A DNA stretch of 64,000 nucleotides from Mortierella alpina (taxonomy: Eukaryota > Mortierellomycota > Mortierellomycetes > Mortierellales > Mortierellaceae): contig JANATF010000018.1 in assembly GCA_029449245.1 (NCBI GenBank), forward strand, positions 62,001 through 126,000. The letters are read 5' to 3'. Made by a program: the position numbers and the translations under genes. The notes under the pieces are model-generated. The model was given only the letters and a program-made list of their open reading frames with translations, was not told the origin of the DNA and made no database searches. Shown here piece after piece: positions 21,057-34,241 of this stretch (position 1 is its first letter; every line of letters starts with the position of its first letter).

Positions 21057-24000
21057 CTACTCCATCTTCCAGTTGATGAACCACGACTCAAAGAGGTTCA
21101 TCTGCAGCCCTGTCAGCGTCAGCGATCCCATCTCCTGGTTCACCTCCCACGCCAGACCAGACGCTGGGTCCTGGCCCTTGCTGCGGCCCAAGGTGCTGAC
21201 TTGACCCTCGCCAAACGCCACCTCCACGCCGTTGATGTTCAGCGAGCTGAACTTGGACACCTTGGCCGCCGCCGCCGCTGCAGCAGCCTTGTTGCTGACA
21301 GTCACATGGCCCTTGGACAGGTGCACAATGTCTTTGTGTCTGTCTCCTCTGTGGTAGGCACCGCGATGCTGAGGAGCGGCCCTCTTTGCCACCTTCACGT
21401 TCTTGGGCTCTTCTGCGGACGCAGCCTTGCCAAAGTTCAATCCCATCACGACAATCTTCTCGATCCTGTCACCGTGGTTTCCTCCCAGACCTGCCTTGAG
21501 CTGCTGTGCCTGAGCTGCTGATGTCACATTGCTGACCAAGTTCTGGCCTGCAGAGAGAGCAAACGTAATGTGGGCCTGGTTGTCTGACTTGACCGACTTG
21601 CCGTCGTCCACAAACATCTCGCCCTTGGCCACACCAGACTCATCCAGCGCAATAATCAGCGACACGGGGCTGGCCCGGGTCTCGGCCACAGTCAGTCCAG
21701 GCTTCTGGATCGGGACCATGTGGCCACCAGCAAGACTCATGGGGATCGAATCCGACTGTGCACTGGCCTTCAAGAACGCATACCGGTCACTGGCGCCGGC
21801 CTCCATCACCACCTGCTGTGTCCACAGATCGAACCAGCGACCGTTGCCTGGGAAGTAAGCCTTGACTTGGACCTCTCCTGCAGCAAGCGAGGGAGAGACC
21901 AAGACACCGTCTCCGAGAAGGAACTGGCTGTCGATCTTGAGCGCCTGGGCATCCTGTGGGAACTGGAAGAACAAGGGTTGCCAAACGGGCTTGCCAGTCT
22001 TGTGAGCCTGCTCAAACAAGGAATAATAGTACGGCAACAACGAGTAGCGGATCTCGAGAGCTCGCTTAGCGGCCGGGAGGACAGTGTTGGGCCAGACATA
22101 GGGTTCCTGATCTGTGCCCTTGATGTCGTTGTGGTTTCGCGCGAATGGGTACAGCGCACCCAGCTGGTGCCAGCGCAAGCACAGCTCCTCCTGGGCGTTG
22201 CCATTAAAGCCGCAAATGTCCGATCCAGTGAACGGAATTCCAAAGAGTCCAAACGAGAGGATGCCAGAGATGGAGTATTTGAGATGCTCCCACTGCGACC
22301 AATTGTCGCCTGTCCAGTGAGCAGCGTAGGCACCGGTTCCGGGGAACGAAGAGCGTGTCAGGATGAAGGGTCTGGTGTTGGGATCCAGGTTCAGCAGGGC
22401 ATCATGCGTCGCTGCAGACTCCATGTGACCATACAGGTTGTGCGTGTCGGTCAGACGCATGCCGTTCTTGTGGACTGCATTAGTCGCCAACGTTTTTTCG
22501 TCCAAAGGTGCCTGGTGACCCGCATTGTTGATCGGGTACTTGAAACTTGTAGGGACTGCAGCAGCGGCATCCCTCTTGGCAAACAGCTTCTTCTCGGTCA
22601 ATTCCTCCAGTCCAGAGGCAGAGGCTCCGTCCTTGGTGCAAGGGCCGTTGCAAAAGTTGCTAGGCTCGTTCATGTCGATCCAGGGGTACACATTGTGGCC
22701 GATATCATCCCTCGTCTTTTTGAGCTGTCTCTCCCAGTAGGCCCAGGTCTCCTTGGTGTTGAGAAAGTCGGGGAAATAGGTTTGTCCAGGCCAGACACGC
22801 CCTTCGATCGGCTTTCCCTCCAGCGTCTTGATAAACACATCATCGCGCATTCCCGAGTCATAAGGCTCGTAACCGGGGGCGATTGGAATGCCTGGATCAA
22901 TGATGAGGATCATACTCTGGTTAAAGGACGCAAGGTTGTCGGCAAGAGCCTTCATCCTGGCCTGCGGGAATCGAGTCTCGTCGTACGTAAAGTCGTAGAA
23001 GCGATCCATGTAATCGATATCGATCCACATTCCATCGAGCGGCAAACCCTCCTTCTTGTAGCGCTGAACAGTGGCCTCGACAGCATCAATGTTCTTGTAG
23101 CCGTACCGAGACTGATGCCAGCCCAAGGCCCATGCGGGAGGCATGTGAGGTCGGCCAATCACCTCAGTGTACTGATTGATGACATCCTCGGGCTTGGGGC
23201 CAACAAAGACCGTAAAGTCCAGGATTCCGCCGATAGCCTTGTAGGTGACCTTCTTTGGGGTGAGGATCACATCCATTCCGTTACTGTTGCGAAGAAACAC
23301 GCCATGGGCGGCGCCCTTGCGCATCTCGAGGTGGAAGGGGTGGCTTCCGTACAAGTTCTGGTCAACAGGAGTAGGGGCGTCACGGGCCCACATAGTCTGG
23401 CGCGTGTTGCCAGGGTCGCGTCTGAAAGCCGAGACGACCTCGCCCAGTCCATAGATATTGGCGTCAGCGGGCACGACCGAGGAGATCTCGAGGTACTCGT
23501 CCTCAAAGACGAGCGAGTCCATTCCAGCCACTGCAGAGTCAAAGAGGACCTCGCCGTCCGAGATGCGCTTGATGGAGAAGGTGAAGGGGCTCTTGGCATA
23601 CTTGAACTCGTAGCCGTGTTTCTCCACATGCCTGATGGTCGACTCTGTGCTGGGCAGGGCCTCCTTAGGGACCTCGTAGCGCTGGTTGTCCTTGTCGGTG
23701 ATCTTGACCCGGATTCGAGACTCGGTCTCAAAGTCGACGTTGACGGTGAGGCGAGCAATGTCCTTGCCGAAGCGGGCACATCCGCCGAGGAGTTCAAGGT
23801 CGAGGTTGAGGCCATTGGCGGTCTCCTGTGCAGTTGTGACTTGGTAGCCCTGGCAGCTGTGCTGTTGGATGAAGCAGTAGGGTGCGTTCAACTTGTTTTC
23901 GGTCGCGTCCCAGCAACAGTTACGGTCGCGACTACAGATGATGTACAGTTCAGAAAAGACGTTAGTCAATGCAAGGCAAAGGACTTTATGAAGTATAGGC

Positions 24001-24478
24001 AAAGGCAAGACAAAAAAAAAGCTTCTTACCATTGCTGGTCAGTAATACCGAGGTATCCGCAGTCGCGGCGGGCGGCCATGTCTGTGGAACAGGCATACTC
24101 CTTGTTCTAAACACATGCGACAAAGAAAAAGGAACAAGAGTGGGTTAGTGTCCACAGCGCCCTTGTAGACTGTAACACAGCAGCAAGGGTTATATGCACT
24201 TGCTGAGTAGGACGAACCTTCTTTTGGAAGCACCAGGGGATGGGAGCCATGGACTCGGCCCAGCAGCACTGTCGCTGGTCACAGCCGTCCTTGTTGATGC
24301 CGATGTATCCACAGTCTTTTCTAGACAGCAGGTTCGAGCACACGTCGTCGCCGTCGAGCGGCGCCGTCTGCGACGAGTTGGAGTGGATGCCTGAGGGGGC
24401 ACCGGTGGCCAGGATGGCAAGGGCGGTTGCTGCCAGCAGCACGAGGGGAGCCCTTGAGGCCGCGGTTCTCTTGGTCAT
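21057..24478 (-). CDS. Secreted alpha-glucosidase, GH31, with two N-terminal P-type trefoil domains
   Basis: Three exons in transcript order (24478-24218, 24106-24030, 23931-21057) join in frame to 1070 residues. An N-terminal signal peptide (PLVLLAATALAILATGAP) is followed by two trefoil modules: CGYIGINKDGCDQRQCCW, and CGYLGITDQQC joined across the intron to RDRNCCWD. The GH31 core then shows GMWIDIDYMDRFYDFTYD, the nucleophile motif YPWIDMNEPSNF (Asp), and HWTGDNWSQWEHLKYSI containing the acid/base Asp. It should release glucose from the non-reducing ends of maltose, starch or glycogen fragments outside the cell, like mammalian maltase and acid alpha-glucosidase, which also carry trefoils. 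Near the C-terminus is an unusual basic, Ala-rich insert (KVAKRAAPQHR to SNKAAAAAAAAKVSK) inside the distal beta domain. A TATA box lies about 230 nt upstream of the ATG. Confidence 0.95.
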
Positions 24479-24707
24479 GAGGGGCGGCTAGTCGGTGGGT
24501 GGAGAGAGAGAGTCAGAGAGAGAGAGCGAATGCGAATGGGAATCGGGGTGACGCGGGATGGATGGAGAGAGCGCGAATGCAGAGCGAATGCAGCGATGGC
24601 GACGAGGATGGGAATGCAAGCGAGTGAATGGGGCAGAGGGAGACAAAGGAGTGAGAGGGGACTAGGGAAGAGGTGGCTCGTGGGAACTGGGGGTGCTGCT
24701 GCCCAGG

Positions 24708-24716
24708 CTTTTATAG
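24708..24716 (-). promoter_or_regulatory. TATA box of alpha-glucosidase gene
   Basis: CTATAAAAG on the minus strand, about 230 nt before the start codon at 24478. It is the same nonamer as in the defensin-like promoter. Confidence 0.55.
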
Positions 24717-27330
24717 GCTTTGCAGCCGGGTGCTCTCGCGTGCCATAAGCATAGGCAGACTGGGCTATTGCAATGGGCCATGCGTCGATGCGTCGAGAGC
24801 ACTTGGGCTAAAAAAAGGGCCTATTTCCTTCCGCGCCGTCCCTCCGACGATGCTGCTTACGCGTGCAATGCCAATCTGCCCTTCCCCTACGTCTGCAGGA
24901 GGACCGGCATCTCCTGCGGCCTTGAGCTTCTACAATCGTCAACACTAGCCCATCCAATATCGTTGCCAGCGCGTGAGAATGGGCTATCGGTCTGGGGAAG
25001 CCCCCACCAGCTAGTGCACATGTGTTGTTGTTGTTGTGGGTGGGGGCGGGGTATGTGTCCGGCAAGTCCATGATGGGGGCATCCGCACAGTTGCATGCAT
25101 GCAGCCATCTATGATGTGCGCATGCCTAGCCAAGGATAGCGCGTAAGTCCTTTAGCCTTTGCCCCAGGAACGCGTGCTCCCTTCGCGGTGTTCTCTATTA
25201 CACTACATTACAACATGTATATACTCCACACACACATAGATCACTCTGCAACCGTACGGCGACGATGAGAGCAATCATACAAACACAAACCGTGTCCCAT
25301 GGACCGTGTGTAACGTCCACTAAGACGTTTATGAGCTCAGCTACCAACACAAACTCTCTTTAATGTTCGCTCGAGTGCTTTACCCGTGCACAAGTACCCA
25401 AGGTACCCCTGCACCCGTACCTAGCGTCTTTGGATGGCACCGAGGCGCTCTCATCGGCAGGGACGCTTTCGCATGAAAGATAAGGGCGAACAGAGATAAG
25501 AAAGAAAGAAAAAAAAAGCTCTGTGGCTCGACAAATGGTCTACATGCACCGTAGTACAGTCTACGCGCTACTGTGCAGGGTACTAAATCCTTTGAAGGCA
25601 TGTGCAGCAAAACCTTTCTCTCTTCATACTGAATCTCATATCATATGTCAATGAGCTTTGCATGTTCCTTTTAACGCGCCGCTGTTCAAGTGCTCTCTCC
25701 CTCTCCCTCTCCCTCTCGTTTCTCCTCTTTCCGTCTCTTCGAGAATAGTAAAAGGTTTCTCTAGACGGTAAACATAGTCGCATGTGCCCGGCCGACTATC
25801 CACGGACATGCGGGGTTTCGAGCCCGAGCCCGACTGGAAAGAAGGGCAAGGAAGAAAGGGCTGTCTTGATGGGAACATAACCGACACCCCAACATCGACC
25901 GAAGAGCTACAGTAACCCGATCGACTCTTTGTTGATTCTTGCAAAATGTGTGTGGGTGCACAATGGGCTTACAGGACAAGTTGCACAACTTATCTCTAGA
26001 GTACAGTAGTCCGTGGGCAGGGTTACTGAGATTCTTCGTTATCTTCCTCTCCCTCTTGCTCTTGTACACTGTTGATCTGCGAAAAAGTTCATGAAACCTG
26101 CAGTTTCTTCTTATCGTATCCCGCCTCTTGGCTACTTGCCCCTGCCTAGAGGACTGTGGAGCGCTCTCAATTGTGTGTCTCTCCAGACTCCTCGAGTTGT
26201 GGGGGAAGAGACGAAGGGAGGATGAGAATGAAAAGATAAGCCCTTTGCTTTTTCTCCACAACATGAAAATCCTGCTTACCCCAGACACCATCGGGGTGGT
26301 GTCTGTGTATGAGATATGGAATTCTAGCCGTGAGGCGCGTAAGCCAGGGCACGCACTACACTAGTCTTCCCCTGTCTGCCAGCTGGGCTCATAAAGCGTT
26401 TGTTTTTCAGTCTTTTCGAACAGGAAACTCCTTACTCTCATGGAACAGGGGTGGAGGGACGCACACTGAATGGGCGCTAGATGGATGTGCTTTCTTATCG
26501 CTCGACGCCTACAGTGCCCGTCTCTTTTGCATCCTCGTTTCTTCCCACCTACTGAACAAGAATCCCTCAGATGGGATACCCGGATCATCTAGAAGAATAG
26601 CGATTTGAAATCATAAACCTTTTCATATGCATCTCCTCACGCCTTTTGCAACGGCAGTCAAGACTATATACCCCAGCATTGCACAGATCGATGGATACTC
26701 TCTCGGCATGGTATATTCGTTCTCAAGTACATCGCTGTATGTATCTGTAGATACCATTCCATTCCTCTACTCATTCAGACCCGTACACTCAAAATAGAGC
26801 GAATGAAGGTAAAGTTGCCGAGCGCGTGAAATGGAAGCATCGGCCGGAGAATGAAAGTAAACCGAGCTCCATCGTATGTTCATGTAGGTACTACTCTGCA
26901 GACGACTGTAGCGATTGCATGCTCTCTTATGTCTAGATCCGGACTGCCCTTTTTCGAAGAAAAAAAAACTACACCTGCAGTTGTTCTGTTCCCCGGTAAC
27001 CTCACCCGTCCCTATTCTCGGAGGGTGCAGTGGTCGGACATGTAAAAGCGCGTTGGTAAGGTAGACTAAGCTACTCGACGATGCCCTGCTCAACGCAAGC
27101 ACAGAACTATCTCCACATGGCCAGTTAATGGTTATCGACAATGGTATCAACTGAACTTTAATGAAAACAAATGCGGCGAATGTGCACCTTTCGTCTATAA
27201 GTACAGGGAAGGGGAAGTGTGGATGGTGTTCAAAAATGCATGAATGAAAGATAAGAGGCTTTATATCGTCTGGCTGACAAAATGGACCTGTATTGTCCAT
27301 TTCAGACTGCGGTATGCCTTCCTCATGCCG
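24717..27330. other. Long intergenic region without recognisable gene
   Basis: About 2.6 kb. The longest open frames (26291-25761 and 27300-26767, both minus, about 177 codons) show no domain, overlap other frames and have no recognisable splice partners. Simple sequence occurs near 25690-25720 (CTCTCC repeats). No tRNA or transposon ends were seen. Confidence 0.5.
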
Positions 27331-30300
27331 CTATCGCTGCTGCTGCTGCGACTGTTGCTGTTGCTGCTGATGATGCTTGATCATGGGCGGCCGACGCTCC
27401 TTGGCCTGATCAAGATGCTCGTACTTTTCATATGGTTCATAGGAATCATATGGGTGTCCGTGCGAATGTTGCATCTCCATAGCTGCAATTCGATCCATCC
27501 TCTGCTGCGGGTGCTGTGGGTGCTGGTGCTGCGACAGGTGTGCTGGGTGCCCACCAGGCGGAGGATTTTGTTTTGCCATAGCTTGTTGATCCATCTCCCA
27601 TCGTCGCCGCTCCCGTGCCTGGTGTTCCATCTCTTGCTGCTGTTGCTGCTGCTGGTGCATCTGCTGCTGATGAAGGTGCTGTTGATGTTGCTGCCGGGCA
27701 TGAGATGAGGGATATTGGCCCAAGTGAGGATCATGCAAGTCTTGTTCCGCCCGTTTCTGTCTGGCGGACATTTGCTGGTGTTGCTGGTGTTGTTGTTGCT
27801 GCTGCTGTTGCTGCTGCTGTGGCGGCGGATGATGTTGTTGCTGCTGTGGCGGCCAATTTCCTGGATGGCGACCACTCATTGTGGAGGCAGGCGGTCCTGG
27901 CGGTGGTGGTGGCCCCTGAGAAGAATAGGATCCCCTGTGGGAATGATGAGCCGCTTCAAATGACGACGCAGATGAAGGCGCCGCCACGGACGAGGGTGGA
28001 CCAGGCCTTCCATTGACGCCGTTGCCTTGTGTCGAGGGAGGTGGATATGCAGACAGTTGTTGCGGATGCGGTAGTTGTTGCTGCGAGGGATGGTGATGAG
28101 GGGGAGGATGCTGCTGCGAGTGGTGTTGGAATTGCTGCTGCTGCTGTGGCGGGGCTCGAACAGTTGAATGCGGAGGATGTGGACTCCCGTGTGGAGAAGG
28201 GTGATAGAGCGGCGCTGATGGTCCGCTGCTGCTGTTCATCGGCCCATTTGGATAATGCTCGCCTGATCCCACTGCTGAACCGCGAGACGACAATGGACGG
28301 GGCTCGACATTCTGAGCTGGATAACCCTGGGCATCCGACCGATTACGTTGATGTCTCATGGGTTGCTGTTGCTGCTGAGAGTAGTGCTCATGAGCGCGCT
28401 GAAGATCCGCTTGCCTTTGCTCGTCCAGATATCGCTGATGCTGCTGTTGTTTGAAATGCAATTGCTGTGAAGTGGGTATCATACCCTGTTGCCTCGATTC
28501 ATATGCCTCGGCCATCATCGCCGCCTCTTGGGCACGAGAATGGGAGAGGCCATGAGATTGAGGAGGAGCGGCGTTGCTTCGGCCAGACATTCCTGCAGAG
28601 TGCGAGTTAGGTGCAGGTCCATTTGGAGTGGAACGACCATTCGATGCTGGGTAAGGCTGCGTTCTGTACTGATGGCCCACAACTGTGGGTCTGTCCACTA
28701 GTGACGGTGGTTGTGTAACTGGTCGAGATGCTGAAGTGCCATTCATTAAGGGCGATCCTGGTCGAGAAGATGACGGCGAAGTTCCCTGGCCTGAACGAAA
28801 TGAGGTCGGTTGTACCCCACTCCTCAGCATTGGTGACGATGACGCCGATTGATATTGTGGCTCGCTCCTGGGTGGAAGTTGCGAAACTGGCTGCTGCTGC
28901 GGTGAAGGTCGTGAGGTTGATGCTGGCGGTCGTGATTGCTCAATCTCCTCCTTCACCCTGGGTGGGACGACTGTCTGTGGGACACCATTCACGCCAGCAT
29001 TGTCATTGTTGAGTGGCGTCTGAATGCCTGAGGCTGATGGTACCGGCTCTACATCCATGGGCAGAGGTTCTGGCCGCTGCTGGTCCTTGGCATCCAGATC
29101 ATCAAATTCTGGTTCCATATTTTCTTGGACCGGAGGCAGCCCGCTCAATTTGCCGTTGATTTCCTCAAATATGCGTGTGCGCAGATGCTTCAGCGATTCT
29201 GAAAGCCGCTCCGTTGGACGTTCTAAAGGAAAAATTAATATAGAAAAGACGGATGAGCCCTGGGCTTCCAGTAAAAGGACAAACAGCGCCTGCAAAACTC
29301 AATGGCCCATACCTGAACGGATAAGGTTGCCCATCCTGCTATTCATCTTTTGTGTTGTCCGCTCCCACACGGGATGATCATCCGAAACAAACACAAACGA
29401 GTTTTCCAGATACCATGGTCCTAGCTTTTTGGTGACCATCGGTAAGGCAGATGCCTGTTGCGTTGCCGAGCCCGAGGTCACTTCATCGCCATTGGTCGTC
29501 ACCAGCGCCACGCACGTTACGTACCGTGCCACTTCCTTCTGCCTCTCATTCATGAATGCCACTAGGCCATGGCACCCAAATCCAGCAGCGAGCAGGATGA
29601 TTCTCCTACCCAGATACCCTGTGGTCGAGACGTAGTTGTCCCAGATCTCGGCCAATAATGCTGAAAGCCTGTCCTTGTGCACCACCTTGTCGTCCTCTGA
29701 AGCCGGCTGGACTGGGACAACAATGTCGATGAGCTCATTTTCTCCAGCACTGAGGATGTGATCGATGTATGGCGTAGAAGCATCGTTCAGGATCGATCTG
29801 TCTAAGCGCATGGCGCTGTTGGCTCCCAGAGTGTGCGCACGAAATTCACCACTGTTGCAAGAGAGATAACATCAAGTCGAGTCAGACGAGGGCAAGTTAC
29901 ACAAACGCTTCTGGCACCACATAAACATGATCGACACCAAGGACTTACATATCATGAAGAAATATATAGAGCGGTTTGGAATTGTACGTATGCAGCCTGT
30001 AGAGAGTTTGGTTCAAAAAACATTTGATGAGCACAACGTATTGAATTGTGAATATTAAACATGGCCGAGGAAAGAGGGTGGTGTTTTCAACATACGTGCA
30101 ATAGACATTATCCAAAGACTCAAGCTCCTGCTCCCCTTCCAGCCTGGGCAACTTGATCATGCCGTGCGTTTCCCGTAGGTAGGTGGCCCTGTGAATGCTC
30201 ACCATTTCGGCCATCTCGATATTACGGTCATCCTGCGCTGTTTCTAATCATTGAAGGGAGGTGAAAAGGCAAAATTGGTGGGTACAGAATACATTAATGG

Positions 30301-32417
30301 GTAGAGTCCACTTGCGACCTCAAGACTTTGAAGAGTGCGGGCAACACCATACCTTCCACTGGCTCTATATACAATTGGGGAAGACTCTTCCAGTATCGCG
30401 ACTGCACCTCAATGACCTCATGGATCGTCTGAACGCACAGCGCATTGGGGCTTATACGTCCTAATGGCTCGATGGGATCGTTCAGCAGTGCCTTTGCACA
30501 CGCCAATCCCGAGACCGCAATAGAATCCAGGTTGTAACCGCCCTCCAGTGCCAAGATGATCTTGCCTCCTGCAAGTGACTTCAACATGTGCGTCATGTGG
30601 CCATAGGCTGCTGGTGTTACCAACATTTGTCCGATATGATCGCCTAAGACACCGTCCAACGCAAAAACGATAAATAGATCTTGTTAGCATGCCCATTCAG
30701 TGCCGCCAGCAGAGCCTTATATTGCAAGGTGTTGTTGCTGTTGTCGAGTTTACCTTTAGCGGCATCGAACCCTGCGCTGACAAGGATAAAGTCGGGTGCA
30801 AACTCATAGAGAATGGGCATGATGACCTTGTTAAAGGCGTAGATGTATTCAGAGTCGCCCATGCCGCTGCTGTTCCATGGAATATTGATAGTCCTATCGT
30901 GTTATCAGAGACAAGACGCAGCGAGGTGAGCAAATGCAAAATGAAGACCGTAGTGCGAACGTTCGAGGTTTAGCTCCCCTTGTACTCGCGCCTCTACCTT
31001 CCTCGTCCTGGTCCGTCGCCTACTGTCGTATGCGCAGCTGCGACAGGATCTCCCGGGTAAAAAGTGCCATGATCGAACCGATGTATTGAGCAGTAGACCA
31101 CATTTGGATCGTCAATGAATGCGGTTTGTGTCCCGTTCCCATGATGCACGTCCCTAAAAGTCGATGACCAAAAGAAACAGAGTAGCATTTTCAGAGTCAG
31201 TTAGCAATGTCTTTCTTTACAAGCGTGCAGGTACCGGAGGTCCGAAGCTCAGCAGCACGACCCATGCCAGCGCCAACCGTGATCCAGAGAAGAGCTCCCT
31301 TACCAATCCAAAATGAAGATCTTTTTCAAGCCGTGGTTCTTTTGCAGATAACGTGCTGCGATAGCCACATTGTTGTAAAGGCAGAATCCTCCAGCCTCAT
31401 CTGGTTCCGCATGGTGACCTGGCGGCCGAATGATGGCTACACCATTAAGAACCTGCCCTAAAGCGACAGCTCTGCACAGTTCGATCAAACTGCCACAGGA
31501 CAGTCGCGCACAGAATGCCGACGAGTTGTTGAGGTAGATGCTGTTGTAGCTATTCGCCATTTCTAGGAGATCGTCCTTGGACATGACTATTCGGAGTAAG
31601 TGAGCTTGAGGATCAGTGACCAGTCGCTGTGTTCAGCCCCTTGCATTCCGGGCAGCTCCACTTCTGTCCATACCTGTGGTTTTTGTGATGTTGTCGATAT
31701 GGCTCTCCGTGTGCACCAGGCCGAGTTCCTCGCTTGTGGCCTCGCGCGAGGGTACCTTGATCATCCTGTCTGTGCACTGCGCTGTGTTGAGGGCATCAAA
31801 GATCCGCCATATCCTTCGAGGATCCTCTGGGTGATCATCGTCTCCATGAACGTTGTTGTGGAATCTATATCACAACCAGCAAAGGAGGCTGTTTTAGACA
31901 CGGATCTATAGCTCCATTGGATCTGACGAGTGCAAGGCCATGATCACTTTATCTTCCTTGCACCTCGTCGATTTTGTTGGCATCATCACAGGGAGAGCGG
32001 AACTCACCTCATCCTCACATCGTATACATAGCCTGTTTTTGTGCTGCGGCCATCCAGCTGCTCCGGCTGTGGCATCAGCACTGCTGTATCCAGCTCTGTC
32101 TCTTCGGTCCAGTCGGGCCCGTCGTCCGCCTCCACTTCACTCTCTGCCTGAGAGGCTAGAGGCAACGATAGTGACGATGACGCGGCCTGATCCTTGCCGT
32201 CATCCTGCATTGCAACGTCCGTAGCCTCGGTGCCTGGTTGTGCATCCTCCGTTTGAGCTACGCTTACGATGGGATCGGATGCTGTGGGCGCAGGTGTTGT
32301 CGCCAAAACTTGGGTTGCGGTGCTGGCCTCGCTTCCTGATTTGATTGGAGATGCCTCAGAGTCCGATGTCATGTCTACATCAGCGTGCTTGGATTCTATG
32401 CCGATGGAAGAGAGCAT
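27331..32417 (-). CDS. HDA1: Class II histone deacetylase Hda1 with Arb2 domain and long Q-rich tail
   Basis: Ten exons in transcript order (32417-32008, 31864-31674, 31586-31304, 31153-30998, 30893-30754, 30643-30353, 30243-30096, 29996-29949, 29851-29313, 29222-27331) join in phase to 1365 residues. The first 125 residues are acidic and disordered. The deacetylase domain begins [20 protein letters not shown] and includes the active-site blocks [41 protein letters not shown] and [11 protein letters not shown]. The Zn ligands and catalytic His pair are present. An Arb2-type domain follows, as in fungal Hda1 ([20 protein letters not shown]). The last exon encodes about 630 residues dominated by Gln, His, Pro and Ser, far longer than in yeast Hda1. 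It should deacetylate H3/H2B tails as a corepressor. The frame is open to 32510, so the exact start is uncertain. Confidence 0.93.
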
Positions 32418-33482
32418 AGGGTGAGTTGACAAAGTTGGATGCAGATGGGAGCTGAATAGATAGGGGTTGCGCCTGAAGAATGCAAAAGAGATCATCAAGA
32501 CGCCGCGCATCAGTGCATCAGTGCATCAGTGCAGCATAAAGAAAAGAAAAGAATACGAATACGACTCGAGCAAGAGTGTGGCGAACAGAGTTTCGTTCTG
32601 ATCCGAGATGGGTGACGAGCATGGCCTCATGGGGGGATGCGCATGCAGGCTGTGTGGATGGACGAGCAAGGGAGAGGGAGATGGCTGGAGATGGCTGGCT
32701 GTGGGGAGGGATGGTGCTGTGCTGGTTTACCGTGGGGGGAGTGGGCCGCCATGGCAAGATCGAGAGTGGCCGATGCCATGGGATGACCTCGGTTACGAGA
32801 GCAAAAGGGTGTTGCAATGCAAGGCGAGTGACGCGGAGTGCAACAGGAGTGCAACAGGTCCAATAGCAGTGCAGGGCCGAGGCAAGATAAGAGACGGAGG
32901 TCGAGAGACAGAGAAAGAGAGAGAGACAGAGCGAGAGAGAGAGAGAGGTCGAGAGAGAATGCAACAGAGGGATGGATGGGGCGGAGAGTGAAGAGAAGAA
33001 GGAAGGGAAGAGCGAGAGGAGGAAGGACCCCAGGGGTGCATACGGCTGGTGGGACTAGAGCAGGATGGGGTCCTCGTTCTCGCGTGAGAAAGGACGCAGT
33101 CCAAAACTGCAATGGGCACAAGTGAAGCGAGAAAAGGGGCATTGGCTTGCCATCTCACACTTGCACAGACATACTTGTGTACTCTTCTCAGCCAGAGAGG
33201 CTGCAAGAGCCCACTCGGGCCACCTTTGGCTCTTGAGCGTGAATGCCTGCTGTATTGCTCAGTGAGAGAAGCGATCGCACGTTCGGCATAGCCACCGGCA
33301 CTGCAGTCGTATCTGACACCGTAGGCTCGGTTGGCTCGTGCTTTGTTCGCCAGGCGTCAACAAATGAAGGTGAGTGAGGCAAGGACGCCAGTTTATTTGG
33401 ACAGCATTATTATATTATATACTACGGATACGGTGCGGTACATGAAGCTCGCGCTTGTCCTTCCCTCGCCCAAGCGTTACCC
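32418..33482. other. Intergenic region upstream of HDA1
   Basis: About 1.07 kb between the HDA1 start and the stop of the Ser-rich gene (both minus). It contains a GA-rich simple-sequence tract at about 32897-32955. Open frames on both strands overlap this tract and are low complexity. No gene is supported. Confidence 0.55.
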
Positions 33483-34241
33483 TCAGTCGTCTTCATCATC
33501 CCACTCCTCATGCGCAAACCGCTTCTCGAGCGGAACATCCATCGGCGGCAGCACCTCGTCCTGCGGTATCGTGCACAGGTCTGTCAGACTAGGCCGCCGC
33601 ACGTACACAGGCGCAGTCGTGCTCAGACTCTCGGGCATAGCAGAGGCTGGCGCAGACCCAGGCGCGCCGCCAGCGCCACTGACAGAGAGGCACGTCGGAC
33701 TGATTTTGGAGCAGGACCTTTGGCGAACCAGGTGTGAATGGCTTCGAAGCGTGGGCATTTCAGAATTGGATGGCTGAGGGCCAATATCCGTCATGATGTA
33801 CTGCCGAAGATCGCTGGTCCACTGGAACGGGTTCAGGATCGGGGATATCGCACTTGTAGGAGCACTTGAACGGTTGCTGCCAGTGTCGCCTGTGGTGCAC
33901 ATGGTGAGATGGGCATTAGTACTCATCCCACCGGGGGACGAGGCTGCTGAGGACAGGGAAGAGGTCGTTGACGACGAGGAGCTGTAAGATGCGGAGGGTG
34001 GCGAGGACAGCGTTGGAGACGAAAAGTGCTGATGAAGCGAGGGTCTGCGGGTGGATGAAGCAACGATAAAGGCAGCGCGCTCTTCGTCGGACAAGAACCG
34101 GTTCTTGGACTTTGGCCTCGGTGATGCTGAGAGTGAGGAAGATGTTGGTCCGGTGCTGTGGATGCTGAGGTGTGGAAGCGAGGCGCGGCGGTCCTGTGTT
34201 AGATGTGGTGTCTGCAGGGACATTGTGATGGCCATCGTCAA
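33483..34241 (-). CDS. Ser-rich protein of unknown function with three RRxS motifs
   Basis: A single open frame of 252 residues that I cannot assign to a family. It is rich in Ser, Thr and Pro and likely disordered. It has three basophilic kinase-type sites, DRRASLPHL, TRRPSLHQHF and RRPSLTDL, the consensus of PKA-like kinases. It also has a short non-repetitive block, NPFQWTSDLRQYIM, that may be a binding motif. The C-terminus is acidic (EKRFAHEEWDDEDD). The long uninterrupted frame and repeated motifs argue that it is real. It lies downstream of nothing in the same operon sense; fungal genes here are transcribed singly. Confidence 0.6.
   Translation of the reverse strand: MTMAITMSLQTPHLTQDRRASLPHLSIHSTGPTSSSLSASPRPKSKNRFLSDEERAAFIVASSTRRPSLHQHFSSPTLSSPPSASYSSSSSTTSSLSSAASSPGGMSTNAHLTMCTTGDTGSNRSSAPTSAISPILNPFQWTSDLRQYIMTDIGPQPSNSEMPTLRSHSHLVRQRSCSKISPTCLSVSGAGGAPGSAPASAMPESLSTTAPVYVRRPSLTDLCTIPQDEVLPPMDVPLEKRFAHEEWDDEDD

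Noticed and set aside
21720-24110. 796-codon + strand frame opposite the alpha-glucosidase
   Set aside because: Entirely antisense to a well-conserved GH31 gene and without domains; it reflects codon bias of the minus-strand gene.
26767-27300. 177-codon minus-strand frame in the 24.7-27.3 kb gap
   Set aside because: No domain, no conserved motif, and it competes with other frames of similar length.
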